64,000 nt of DNA, taken from positions 2,828,501 to 2,892,500 of the forward strand of contig CM067529.1 of NCBI GenBank assembly GCA_034509925.1, in the 5' to 3' direction. This stretch comes from Hirudinaria manillensis (lineage: Eukaryota; Annelida; Clitellata; Hirudinida; Hirudinidae). A model generated the notes under the pieces. It made no database searches. It was not told the origin of the DNA and worked only from the letters and a program-made list of their open reading frames with translations. Shown piece by piece: positions 12,158 through 35,200 of the stretch; within the stretch, counting starts at the first letter, position 1; the number at the start of each line of letters is the position of its first letter. The position numbers were made by a program, and so were the translations under genes.

Positions 12158-13690
12158 AAATGGCTTTTGGGGAAAAATGGATGGAAAATTGTGGAAAAGC
12201 ATGGATATTGCATGGATTTTATTGACAGAAGTTATTGCAAAGCACTCTACTTTTTAACAGTCAAAGTTGTCAAAGGATTGAGGGAGTGGTTTTCTTGTCT
12301 TTCAATGAACTGATTTGTTGACAATTTCAATGAGACATTTTGTGGCATTGGTATCGTTCACGTTTTTGAATGAAAGTCTGTATTTTGGGTTTTGTTTCTT
12401 TGTGTGTATGTGTGTGTGTTTGTTGGGGGGATGGGAGGGGAGTAGGGGAGGAAGTGCTGATCAACTTCCAAGGTGTTTGAGTGAAGAATTTATGAAGGCA
12501 TCCAGTGATGTTTCAACCAATGGGATTTGAACGAGGAATTTTAGAGATGTTGCAGACATGGTAAGTGGGACTTATTTTTTAAATTCTCGTTTTTGTTTAT
12601 AATTTTGATAATATCAGAACCATGTAGCTGGAATATTTAAATAGTCGTGGAAGTGATGTCGTTACAGCATCAGTTTTAATATGACAAATATTCTTGTGAT
12701 TCAGTCACAAGGAAACTTAATTCTTTTGAATTTGGTTTAGCATGTCCTATTATTGTTGGACATTAAATTTTGAGAATTAAAATAATTTAATACTTCCACC
12801 TCCCCTATTTATTGCTCAACCCCTCTACTCCGTCACATACTTCTACCCAGGACTCCTACTCAACTTCTACCCAACTTTTTTTTATATTTCCGTTTTTGAA
12901 GTGCCCAGGGTATTGGCAATGGCCTGTGGAGGATCAAAAGGGTCATCATCGTCTATGTAATGTAATATCCACTGAATAATTTTTGGCCGAGAATTTTCCT
13001 TGATTTCTGCCAGATCTAATGAACGAGTGGAATCAATCTCCCGCTCGTTTTGCCCATTCGTTTGTTTTTTTTTGGTCTGAGCAGCAGATCCGTCAAGATT
13101 ATTCAGCATCCGCTAGCTGGTGCCAGACGTCTAAAGATTCTATGCTATGGAGAAACTTATCTCACCTTCAATGATTGGACTTTAATTATTCGGTCAGCAA
13201 CATTCACTGCTCAACACGTTCACGTTTACTGAGGTATAAATACGAAGTTAGGTATTTTGGCTTTTGTTTCATTGTGAATTTTTGGTTAATCACTTGATGG
13301 CCTGAAGAAATGGCAAAGGCCAACTCTATAACTCATTAACTTAATAAGTTATTGTGGACGTCCAAAATTGGGAGTTAAGGTAGGTTCTGGGTAATGGTCA
13401 GGTACCAAAGATTGAGTTTGACTCTTGGTATAACATTCCAATTTGACGTGCTTGAGTTTTGTAAAGGATGTACTTTGAATGCAATACTCAATAGTTTTTT
13501 TTGGTCTTTGAATTATATGCATGAAAATGACTGGTCTCTCTAAAGGATATTTATCTTGATTTCAACATTTTACTTTTATCTTGGTCTTCGTAAAATAAAA
13601 AAAAATTGGGCGTATCATAATTTTCTTTTCTTTTATTTCTGCTCCTGGTCGAGATCTGCTGCATTACTAAGGAGGTGGGCGGAGCTTTGC
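12158..13690. other. 3' flank of the SP-RING gene, no gene seen
   Basis: This stretch should hold the 3' UTR of the preceding gene. It includes a GT-rich tract (TGTGTATGTGTGTGTG near 12403) followed by a G-rich run (GGGGGGATGGGAGGGG near 12425). A 75-codon minus-strand frame at 12882-13109 has no supporting splice context or known domain. Confidence 0.45.
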
Positions 13691-13769
13691 ATATTGATGT
13701 GTTTATTTTATGTTCGATTTAAGCCGCAGCAGTGCCCGCGGATACCTCTCAGGATTCCGAACGATTTTC

Positions 13770-13850
13770 TTGCTCCCCATTGGCCGGGTGGGTCGTGACG
13801 TAGCAAGTCACGTGAGGCTTGCGTCATTCATTACAGACGTTACAACTGCT
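13770..13850 (+). promoter_or_regulatory. Putative distal promoter of the Na+/K+-ATPase gene
   Basis: A GC-richer island contains an inverted CCAAT box (ATTGG, 13779-13783), a half-CRE TGACG (13796-13800), an E-box CACGTG (13809-13814) and TGCGTCA (13820-13826) within 50 bp. It lies 2.8 kb upstream of the ATP1A start codon on the same strand, so a 5'-UTR intron would be needed to connect them. Motifs are seen; the target gene is inferred. Confidence 0.4.
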
Positions 13851-16572
13851 GGAGCTACATCTCCGGGACGTTCGGACAAAATTTCCAAAACCTTTGTGGA
13901 AAATTCGTCTTGGAGTCTTGGAGTTGGAGTTCGAATAGGAAAACAACTCGTCTGCGTCACGGACAGGTGCACAGACAAGGAATTCTCTGACCTCTGAAGG
14001 TTAAGCTATTCGACTGATTTCATTGCTTACTCGAATTGTTTCAAGAAACAACAACAGCAATAGCAGCAACAACAAAACAGCAACAACTTTTACTAACGTG
14101 TATTGACCGATAATCAGTCAGAATCCACTCCGTGCGTGCGTTTTGTTGTTGTGAATCTGTAGAGGAGAATGGAAATTTTTGCTTGAAGTCGGGCGGATGA
14201 ATGAGTCTGGATTTGGAAGGATTAGGAAAGATCATCCGAGGATCTTCGGCTGTCCGCACCGGGGTCGTTAGGTCAAAAAATTCGTGGGTTTCTAGGTTGC
14301 TGGGGAAAATTATTTTTGAAATTATAACTATTCCCCTAAAAATTGGCAATTAGGTGGTCGATAAATTAAGTTGTCGTTAACAACTGATGACGATGACGAT
14401 GAAGGGTGTTGATTTGATGTTGTTGTAGAAGATAGCGTGCTGTTCAATCTCTAGTGGCATTTTGGGTCGACATAGCTTGTTCTCTCTTCGAGTACGAACC
14501 TAACGATCGAAGAAGTGCCTTAAACCGCAGTGGGAGGCAATTTCACTTCCGGCATTTTTCAGGTGGAAAGAACGAGGAAATAAATTACGTAAAAATGTTT
14601 TTAAAAGTCTAATTAAAAGTTCCTCTTGCTCTACTCATACGTAACATCATACGACATCAGCGTTACAATACTGAAATCAAAGGTCAATAGGCTGTACAAT
14701 ACCAGGCAGTGAATTTCCGGCCATCCTGGCAAATATGGCCGCTGGTGGCCAGGGAATTATTTATTAGCTGGCTACCCAATAACATGCCTCAGTGAATATC
14801 CAATAATTTTTGTTTGAATATGCCACACGCAGTAAATATCGAAGATGAGGTGGATCGGGCAGATGCAATATTGTCTGTAAACTTGGTGTAAGGTTCAAAG
14901 ACTGTCTCTTTCATTGCCCCTAAGAAGACCTTCTGTCCATCCTCTCACCCAGTATCACTCATTCTCTCTCTCTCTCTCTTTCCTCTTTTATCGCCCGTTG
15001 AGAAATCACTGAGACCTGCAGATATTCGTCCGGGCACGTGTGTTTGTTAAAGTGTTTGAGGATGGAAATCAAGTTCTTTCCACTTTTCTTTTATTGAGAT
15101 TTCCTAGAAATTGGAACTGGTTTCGGTTCTTAACAGAAAACAAAATGAAAAAGTGGAATTTATTATTATTATTAATATTATTCTTATTATTATTACTGTT
15201 GTTGTTCGCGTTTAGATCCACTTTTAACGTTTCACGTGATTCACTATTCCTGTCCGCATCGACAGATTTCCATCTATAAATGAGTTCTCCTCAATTCAGT
15301 CCTTCCGTTTCCAATCGCCACCATATTGGCGCAGACGACTAATTAGTTTCAAAACAAGGCAAAGTAGTGCTCGGAAAATTTTTCAGAATTTTTGTTGTTG
15401 TTATTTTTTTCCCCGCTGCTACATTTTACTGTTATTGTCGTTGTCGTCATCGTTGTTGCTGTTGTTGTTTGAGGACTTTCAAAAGAAGTTCAAAGGGCGT
15501 CATAAAAATGGCACAACAGAGGACTCGTTTGGCGTTTACAGTTTGAGAAAGTTGTCCACAAAAAAAAAGATTTAAACCGATCATTTGGCAGAGTTTAGAA
15601 CTTTGTTTGTGAACGAAGTTAATAAGAAATTATGGAGGCATTGAAATGCTTTGAGTTCATTCCAATAGATGTGTGTACTACTGCTGGCGGGAATGATCGC
15701 GATGATGATGATGATGTTTGTTATCATTTTTTGACGATGATAGATGATTAATGAATGTTTGGTTTGATTTTTAATATCAATTTATTTTCTTTTCCTTGTT
15801 ATGATAAAGGTGAATATTTTACTTTTATAAAATTTATTTATTCTTTTGATGGAAATGCCTTTGGCGTAAATGTTAGGACCAGACTTTTTTTCTGTTTTTG
15901 ACTGTAATTTGATAATATAAGAAGCAAATCGAGACTCAATATTCGATGCTTACTGAAACACTGTCTGCAAACCGAAGCAACCAAACTATAGATTACTTTT
16001 TTTTAAGCTGTGGCAGAATAAATAATTCTGAAATAATAAGACATTATAAATAATTGCTAAATAATAGAACATGATAAGTAATAATTCTGAAATAATTGAA
16101 TAAATATAAATAAATAATTCCGAAATCGCCACCGTACATTTTCCAAGTACATTTCCAGCAGCTGAGATGGGGACCAATCGGTATGACCTCGCTGTTCCAA
16201 GTGTTCTGTTTAATCTTTGAGTTGTGGATTTCCTCTTCTCTTATTTACTCGTTCTTGAGCGCACGTCATCGTCGTCGTCGTCATCATCATCTTCATCGTC
16301 GAATGTCGTCGTCATCACCATCCGATCGGCGGGACGCCTTTGAGAAAATACAAAGCAACCACCTTGAGAATGGCGGGTCGGCATCGTTCGGTGTATTCGT
16401 CTGCTTTCCGTGCTGGGAACGTGAAGGGTTTGCTACTTCGGTTCTGACAGTTAATCATTCGCAACAGCAGCATCCATCCAGCCAGCCATAAAGACAGACA
16501 GGCAGACAGACAGACACTTAGGCAGGCAGACGCACGGACTTTCTTAGGAGGACAACTAACGAGACAACAAAC
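13851..16572. other. Upstream region of ATP1A, no coding exon seen
   Basis: The region contains a CAA-rich tract (14045-14085), a (TC)n run (14963-14980), (TTA)n near 15160-15205, a short (GAT)n (about 15700) and a CAGACAGACAGGCAGACAGA repeat (16490-16515) in the likely 5' UTR just before the ATP1A ATG. Open frames here are repeat-driven. Confidence 0.5.
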
Positions 16573-26934
<10,362 letters not shown>

Positions 26935-27736
26935 GCATCGCTACCTCAGGAATTCTGTACGGGCACGAGGCCGGTTGATGTGAATCTCCGTGACGTTTTG
27001 AAAGACCGGTAGACATTTTTGTAGAGGTTGTAATATGCACACCAGGATCAGAATTTATTCCTTAGATGGTTTGAAATGGCCCTCGCCAGCCTTCTTTCAG
27101 TAGGAGCTACCAGTCTGCATACGATCGCACCACTATCACGCTTTTTTGAGACTCTTTACAACCGGCCTGTAGATCCGATTTATACGATTTTTATGTGCGA
27201 AATCCTGCGTTATTTAAGGTTCATTATATTCGGCAATCACGGAATCCGCGACTACATTCGCTTAGGAAGTAGAACGCTGAAGAAACTTTAACGTGCACAA
27301 AAAATAATCCAGCATACGTTGGCTGCTTGGATTCCACAAACTGGAAAATAATACTCCTTGAGGATCTCACCACAAGACTCACCACCATACGGCATCATTC
27401 CCGAAACTCTGCTTACTTACTGCGAGGTCGATATGTAAACAGGCGACGAAATAAAAATGTCTTCGTCTGCTTTTCGTTCAAACTCAAAAAAACAAAAAAA
27501 AAATAAGGAGAAAAGAAGAAAATAGGAAATTGAAAATAATACAAGACTTTACATCTCGGCGGATCACGATCGAACTTTCTAGAACGAAACATACCGCCTT
27601 CTCGGACAGTAAAAAGACTTGGACAGGGTTTGAGAATCGAAAGGAGAAAAAGAAAAACATTTGACCGTCCTAATTATTTCGAATAAATACGCTCAATAAA
27701 TAACATTCTACGATCACAATATCATTCAAACGACTG
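26935..27736. other. Shared 3' region of convergent ATP1A and KLHL genes
   Basis: Both flanking genes end here, so this 800-bp stretch should hold both 3' UTRs. AATAAA-type hexamers occur, for example near 27451. No coding potential was seen on either strand. Confidence 0.55.
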
Positions 27737-28003
27737 TCACATGGGCCTATCTATTATACAAACGCCAGCATAGCTACGACCCAAGTTCATAGATGCTGAC
27801 AGGAGGGTCCAAGTGTCCGTCTTGGAGCAGTAAAATTCCACTGATGCTAGATTGCTGGAGCCATCATCACCTCCAACGACGTAAAGCATGTTGTTGTAGG
27901 TTACGACCCCTGAAACAACAATAGCGACGACTGTGAGTGAAAGTGAGTGAGATTTCAAGCAGGTGAAATTCAAACGACAACAGCAACAATTGATTGAAGA
28001 TTA

Positions 28004-28050
<47 letters not shown>

Positions 28051-31000
28051 GTCATTTATATAGCGCCGAACGCGTGAGCTACAGAGGCGCTGACTTGGAG
28101 CATTTTAAGATGAGTTCTAAATTGGCTCCTGATTGGCAGACCAGTCTGTTTAATTTATTATATTTGTTGCTTAAAATACAACTTTTAAGTTGTATTCATT
28201 TCATGGCATTTGTTAACTAATTGATTGATTAGACAGGGATTTTTTTTAAACATATGGTATCAGTCAGCCTGTCAGCAGAGGATTATGAATCATACATGAA
28301 CCTGCCTGTCATGCTTATTTCTTTGTTCTGATTAATAAAAACACTACTCTACTCAAAATGAAAAAAACAATTGAAGCAGCACGATTATGGTCTCAGACAA
28401 ACTGCAAACAAAACTCTCAAAAAAATAGACCCAAATCAAACTAATTGCTTCATCTCGAAACTGACCGGCGTTTCTCCTGCACGTGTTCATGTTGGCCACG
28501 AGAGTCCACGTCTGCTCTTTCGGGTCGTAATATTCGACGCTCCTCCTAACGAACGGCCCGTCGTGACCCCCGATGGCATAAAGGAGTCCATTTAAGACGC
28601 CCACGGCTGAAAGCATGACGTCAAAATGTACTATAGAGGGTTGTTAAGTTAGCATTACTTGATTAATAACATCTTTCAACCAAACAAAAATAAATAAGTT
28701 GACTAATACAAATATTTGCTTTATTTATCTTGAATATTTGTTTTGAAACTAAGTCCAGGGAGTTTGGAAATGTTTTGTCTCATCATAATTTTGTATAATT
28801 TTGAACAATCGAAGATCGGCATCGGCAAAAGCGTACCTGCTCCGCTCCTCCGGCAAGTCATGTCGGTGACGGGAACCCACTTGTCCGTCTCCGGATTGTA
28901 GCATTCGACGCTGTTCAGACAATGTCTGCTGGCCCCGTCGTAACCGCCCACGGCATACAACAACCCTGGGAGATTTTGACGTCGCGACAATGATGCGATG
29001 ACGTGCTGTGTCGACGGCGTGACGTGAAACGAATACGAGATGAAAGGCAATGCGACGGTGCTTTTGAAAGCACACGATAACGACATCATAAATATGATAA
29101 TGAGACTAAGCGGGTGAATCTCGTTTTTTATTTTATTTATTTATTTAATTCGCCAGCTTTTCTCGTCACAGATGACTTACCGTTGATGACTCCGACACCC
29201 ACGCTGCTCCTCCTGAGACTCATGCTCGCTATCATCCTCCACTCGTTCGTTCTCGGATCGAAACATTCTGCGCTGTTGAGGCCTTGGGATTGAAAATCGA
29301 CATCACATTAAGACGTATCTCATCTCGCATTTTAACCACGAGATAGTGATTTATTAAAAGCCGCAAAACCAAGACGAGACCAATCGATCACAAAAACACG
29401 GGTTCCCGACCCAACCCCTGCTTTTCACCGACCCGAGGATCCATCGAATCCTCCGACAGCATAAATGAGTCCGTTGAGGACGGCAGCCCCCATCGTAGAT
29501 CTTCTGGCCTCCATGCTTATCACGGGAGACCAGCTGTCCTTGACGGGCTCGTAAACGTCGACTGTTCTGACCCTCAGGGACCCGTTGAAACCCCCAATGG
29601 TGTACACCAGTCCCCCCAAAACGGCCACACCTGCAATGATGAGATGAGTGTTACGTATTCTTGTACCATAGAAGCATTGAGTTTAAAGACATCTTGTAAT
29701 CTTTGGAATGATACTATTAAAGCGAGGTTATTATTATTATTTATTAAATTACTAATATTATTAATTAATTAATTATTTGTTACAACCCACCACATCTGCA
29801 TCTCCTTGATGGCATCTCGGACAATTGGAACCACTTGTTCTCCTTGAAGTCATAGCATTCCACACTTCTTATTGCTTTCGGTGCCTGACCTCCGATGACC
29901 AACATCATCTGACGATTAAGAGATCGTCAAGATTTCACGAAGTCGTTAGAAGCTTTCAACGAGATGCTTATCTCGCTGTATGCCAGATTATCGCGTAGCG
30001 ATAAACAAAGCCGAACGAATGGCTAAAGTTCATTGAAATCAATTAGGAAAATTCCTGTAAGTATACAGAACGAGTACGAATGTGTACAAATCACAAGAAG
30101 ACAAGAAGGACAGAAATTGTAACAAGTAACCAGTAAACTATTAAAAAAATAAAATTCAAACAATTTTTAAGCCTGGCCATGTCTGATTTGAAGCCCAACT
30201 CAACAACAACAGCAACACCAACAGCAGCAACGACAACAACCGACCTTGGGGAGTCCGGCAGGGGACCTCGGTTTGGTTCTCGGAGTCGCGTAAGAGATTT
30301 TCTGCTCGGGTCGAAGCAGATGGTACTTCATGGCTTCGATCAGGAAGTCCTTGCATTTGCTGCAGTTTTTTATCAGAGGCTCGTCCTCCACCCTTTGAAC
30401 GAGAAAGTCTTGGGGCAGGAGGGGCAACCTGAGGAGTTCAACCGACTCGTGACGGTCCGATCAATCGATTGGTTTTCAATCGCATTTATTTTGTTGCAAA
30501 GAAAGTTTTAAAAACGCGATATGACGTTCAAAGGAGCGATTTTCAAAATTTGGCAGACACCTGATGTGCTCGATGAGACTCGCAATGTGCTCCTTTCTCG
30601 AGCTCGGATCGTAATTAGTCCACGATATGGCCGCCTCAAACACCTGCAGATGACCAAAAAAAAATCAACTTCACCAATGCTCTCCCAGAAAAAAAACAAA
30701 AAGGTCCGAAAGAAGTTTGCAGTGCTCTTGCAGAACTTCAAATGTCAAAACGACCTGCTCTTCCGACTGGACCAACAGTCTGTCGTCCGAAAGCAGTTTC
30801 ATGACTTGCGACATCGGCAGATTTAAGAACTCATCGTGGGTCACGACCTCTCTGCAAGAAGAATAAGAAGCAAACTCATGATTTTTCTTATAGAAATATT
30901 TTCAAAAATTAGACAAAAAAAATGGCTAAAAAAACAAAATATTGAAGATGACTACGCAAAGTGTTGCTGTATGTAGAGCTGAGCATAGTAAGCAAGATCT

Positions 31001-31656
31001 TGGCAGGCATGGAGATCGGCAAAGGATCGAATGCCGATGCAGTTCGAGGGATGAAGTTGCGATTGGAGGAAGTCACAGCAAGCCTCTTTGACTTCAAACA
31101 TTTGCAAAATGTTGGCTGCAGGCAGTAGAGTCTAAAAATATTTTCGTCGTTATTAAAAAAACATAAATAAATGAATAAACAGTAATGTTAATAATAATAT
31201 TAATAATAATTCATTTTCAACCTGGACATTATCCTCTGTGATGGAGAGTTCAGATGAGTACATGAAGTCGACGAGACTTGACAAAGCTTTCCCATCTAAT
31301 AACCTAAGGTCGATTTTGTCTGCCGTTGATTCCGTTAATTTGCTGGTAAACATAGCTCTGAAGTACAGGCTGCAGGAAGCGAGTACCACTTTGTGGGCAG
31401 ACAGCACAACATTTCCAGCTGTCAGCGTGACATCGCAGAGTATATTTTGCCTTAGTAATTAATATATTTGCAAATAAATTTATCCATATGTCTTTTTAAA
31501 CGTTAACATAAAAATAACTCACAATCGAAAGTTGTTCAAGGCTTCAAAGGCTTTGTCTGCATGATTGACTTGTTTAAAATGTGACTTGTCAAAAGTATCC
31601 CTATCGTTGATTGCTGGAGACGGGGAGCAATAAACTATTCCTTCTGCTTCATCCAT
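27737..31656 (-). CDS. KLHL3: Kelch-like protein 2/3 (BTB-BACK-Kelch CUL3 adaptor), complete, 12 exons
   Basis: This is a substrate receptor for CUL3 ubiquitin ligases; vertebrate KLHL3 targets WNK kinases and KLHL2 is a close paralogue. Exons in transcript order: 31523-31656, 31222-31450, 30956-31131, 30755-30851, 30561-30643, 30245-30428, 29791-29908, 29433-29630, 29181-29282, 28837-28965, 28466-28606, 27737-27909. All phases close, giving 587 residues, the length I recall for human KLHL3. [63 protein letters not shown]. Six kelch blades carry the GG doublets, including [36 protein letters not shown] and [17 protein letters not shown]. The Arg in [13 protein letters not shown] aligns with the WNK-binding Arg (R528) known from KLHL3 disease alleles. 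KLHL2 versus KLHL3 cannot be decided; the gene probably predates their split. Confidence 0.95.
28005..28105. repeat. (AAT)n tract joined to a TTTATATAGCGCC element
   Basis: A pure (AAT)n run (about 28005-28050) leads directly into TCATTTATATAGCGCCGAAC and then GAGCTACAGAGGCGCTGAC. A second copy of the core, CTTATATAGCGC, is at about 22504-22515 in ATP1A intron 8. From general recall, elements of this look, attached to short repeats, are dispersed in many invertebrate genomes. I cannot name the family. Confidence 0.6.
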
Positions 31657-32298
31657 TTTCAAATGTTACAGTCCAAAACATCTAGATGATATCCTATTCA
31701 TTCTTCTCAATTATTAATGCTAAAATATTTTATTACATATCACATAAGTCATAATTTTGCCAAAGCAAACCAAACTTGAACAATCTGCCAAGAAATTTAC
31801 CTGACCAGGACGTTCATATGACATAGTTCCAAAAATTTCAGGATTCTTGTAAAAGTTATTTGGAGATCCGATATGGAATGATTTTTTAATAATTAGCTCC
31901 TAATTTTTAAAATATTTAATGCCAAAGCGGTGAGAGCCAGCCTCCGCAAATGCAAACAAATTTGCAGTTGTTTTACGAATTCACTTTTATATAATAAACC
32001 GAGTGTCCATTTAACTCGCTCATACTTTCTGATTCACTTGTAGTTTTGCATTTAAAATAATTTCGTAAACACCGCTGCACAAAACATATATTTTAGAAAT
32101 GCGTTTTTCGTATGAAAATGTTTGGGGAACCTTTCCTAGCTTGATACAGCAATGATACATTTTTGTATTTAATATTAACGTATTTTAACGTTTTATTTGT
32201 TTGAAATAAAGAAAACGTTTTAAAGGCAAATGAAGCTCAATCTCCTTTTAATGAAATGTGTTTCCATGGTAAACACACCTAGCTCAAGAAGAAAAAAT
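31657..32298. promoter_or_regulatory. Bidirectional promoter region of KLHL and tectonic
   Basis: The two start codons are 642 bp apart on opposite strands, so both core promoters and 5' UTRs must lie here. The most striking element is the near-palindrome GTGTTTCCATGGTAAACAC at 32258-32276, about 20 bp upstream of the tectonic start. On the minus strand it reads GTTTAC-CAT-GGAAAC, one mismatch from the RFX X-box consensus. No other strong element was recognised. Confidence 0.5.
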
Positions 32299-35200
32299 AT
32301 GGATAAGAGTATTTTGTTTAAGATTATAGCTATTTCTATTATTTTAAATGACATTTGCCAGCAAACAACTGCACTAGGTACAAGGTTTTAATTTTAAATC
32401 TCCAAAGTCAACTATCTCGAGTGAAATGGCATATTTTTTACTAATTTAAGCATGTTCGTGTGATATAAGTCAAGACTGCGATAATGATTGCTGCTGCGAT
32501 ACAAATTGTACTTATCGTGAAATACTATCTTTTCCATGCTTTCCAGATTCAAACAGGTAAACACATTGCATTCCACCTCTGTGTAAATCTTAATTTTCTA
32601 TTAAATTTCAGATCAGAGTTGGTGGCATGTATACAACCAATTTTTAAGTGGACTTTGAACTTCCCTTATGTAGGATTACTTCAAGATGGCCAATTTTGTG
32701 TATGGAAGTTTGTTGAAGGTTCTGTTGTTTCACTTGAAGTTTGCCCAATTTAAATTGTAAACTGTAAATTATTTATTGAACATGCAGTTTTAGACATCCA
32801 AAGAAACACTACTCCATCTGGCAACTTTTCAAATGCATTTCCTTTTTACAATTTTACACAACACTTCAAAGTTGATGATTCCTCCTCAAAGGTTCATTTC
32901 TATTAATATTTCTATAATTATTAACTTTATTTATATTATCATATGTATTTGCTTAATATGTTTATCCTATTATGGTTTCTATTATTATTATTTCACTTAT
33001 GATACAGTTCAGACAAAATAAATTTTTATATATTTTTTACTGGAATTCAGAATATTTAATGTTTAATTCAGAGTGGAGATCCTGTTTATGTACTCAATTT
33101 AAAAACAAATTCAGTCGAGAGATTTTCCTTGCCACAAATGAGAGAATCGACTTCTGCATCTCCAATTGGTCGATATTCCTGTCCTCATTCTTGATTGGAT
33201 TGAATATTTCAAATATCGAATATTTTTTATTTAATATTTGCATTTTGTTTATTTATTCAGCTTATTTACATGATGTGAACAACACAAGCTTTTATCCAAT
33301 GGATGCCCTGTTAAATTGCAATTTCAGCAAATATCCGTTTTTGAGTCCAAACAATTATTTAAACCGTAACTTCATCAAAGTAATTAAGTTTTTAAACCAA
33401 TTTTTTTTATTATTGAGTTTAAAATGTCATTTGAAAATATAACTTTTTGCAGAACCAGATTTTCTTGAAACAGAACAACAAAACAGGGGACATTAGAGTG
33501 TGTAGGTTGATGCTGTTTGATTAAAATAATTTATTTTTTTAAACGAAACTTGTAATTTTCATCAATTTCAATTTCTTTCTGACTCGTGTTGCAGCTTCTA
33601 ATTTGACCGAGGCATTGATAAAAGTGCAATGTTCTGTTAAGAACAGAAATTCTACAGACTGCAACATAACCTCATCCCACATTGGTGGACAATGCTTTGA
33701 CCTCGTTTCAGAGGTCAGTCACAAACTTAAAGGAAATATTTTTGCTTCTGAAAAAATCCAAAAATTGTAGAATTGTTAAATATTCAATTTGTGGCGAACA
33801 AATGATTAGATAGTAGTTACTGCCTGGTCTGATATTAGTTAGGCATCAGAATTAACGATTATTATTGTTTTAATCGTTTGTTAATAATTGGGATTTACGC
33901 AAAAAGAACAAAACCGTGCCAATCTAAAACCATTTTTGGAAATCAAACAAGAGAAACAAAAATAATAATAATACGTGCTTAGTGGTGCTTAGTCACATGC
34001 AGGTTCTGACTGGGTTTTCGACAAAAGTGGGGCCTAATGAGTCACCAAACGAAAACAAGAATGAGTCATGATTTTCAGAAGTCACTAAATGCTTTCTATG
34101 CACTTTCTATGTGCCACTCTTGTCATGGCTTGTCTTCTTAAAAATTGAAGCAATTATTTTGATGATAATTGGTAAATATTACCAAGTTAAAATTGGTAAA
34201 TGTTACCAATTATTGGTAAATATTACCAGTTAAAAATATTACCAATTACGTGATTGTAGATACTAACCTGGAAATCAGATTCTGTGGAGATTTTAAGTGA
34301 TTTTCCGTTTGGATCAAATACGTTGACACTTATGTGTGTTGTTGATGCTTGAATATTATGGTGATGATGGTAATGATGATATTGATGATGATGATGATGA
34401 TGATGACGATGATGATGTTGATGATGCTACTAATTTTGAGGGTCTTTGATGACCTTAAAAAATTAATTTAGTAAATTAGTTTGTCATTCATGCCACATAG
34501 GTAGTTGGTTGAACTGACACATATATTATAACAAAATGCAGTTCTTAAGCAATAATAATAATAATAATTAATATTTGTTATTTGTGATAATAGTAACAAT
34601 ATTTTTGCTCTCTTGGTGACATCACCACTATTATTTATTAATAAAGCAAATGTTGCTTAGGATTAGGGTTAGGGTTAGGGTTAGGGTTACACCACATGCC
34701 TCATTAAATTACATTTATATTCATTTCCAAACAACAACAGCAGCAACAACAACGATGATGATGACAACAAACCAGACCAGTTATACAAAGCAACCGCTAT
34801 ATTATTTTGATGCTTTTTTATTGACTTGTTTCAACACCTTCCCAGGCAGAATACATAATACGATATGATCGGACCGGAATAACCAGAGTTTCCATCCAAC
34901 TCCACCTGGCAAACGCCAACGAAACTGGTGTACAATTCTCACAACAGTTTGTCGTGATTTTCCGTCAGGTGAAACGGCTTTCCTTTTGCATTTATTATGC
35001 TAATTAATGTTAATTAGGCAACCGATTTCATCACAGTCCAACGAGTCTTTGTACCCTAACGTCTACAGCGGTCGTCCGGGGTATCTCATCGGTCGGCAGT
35101 TGTTAATGTCTAACCCAGCAGAAGATGAAACGTAACTTTATTCAAAATTTCAATAAAAATAATAATAAGTTATATGCTAATTATATTACAGCATTAATAA

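Noticed and set aside
12882..13109. 75-codon minus-strand frame with an Asp-rich stretch
   Set aside because: No recognisable domain and no partner exons. Left as non-coding, although a small unannotated exon cannot be excluded.
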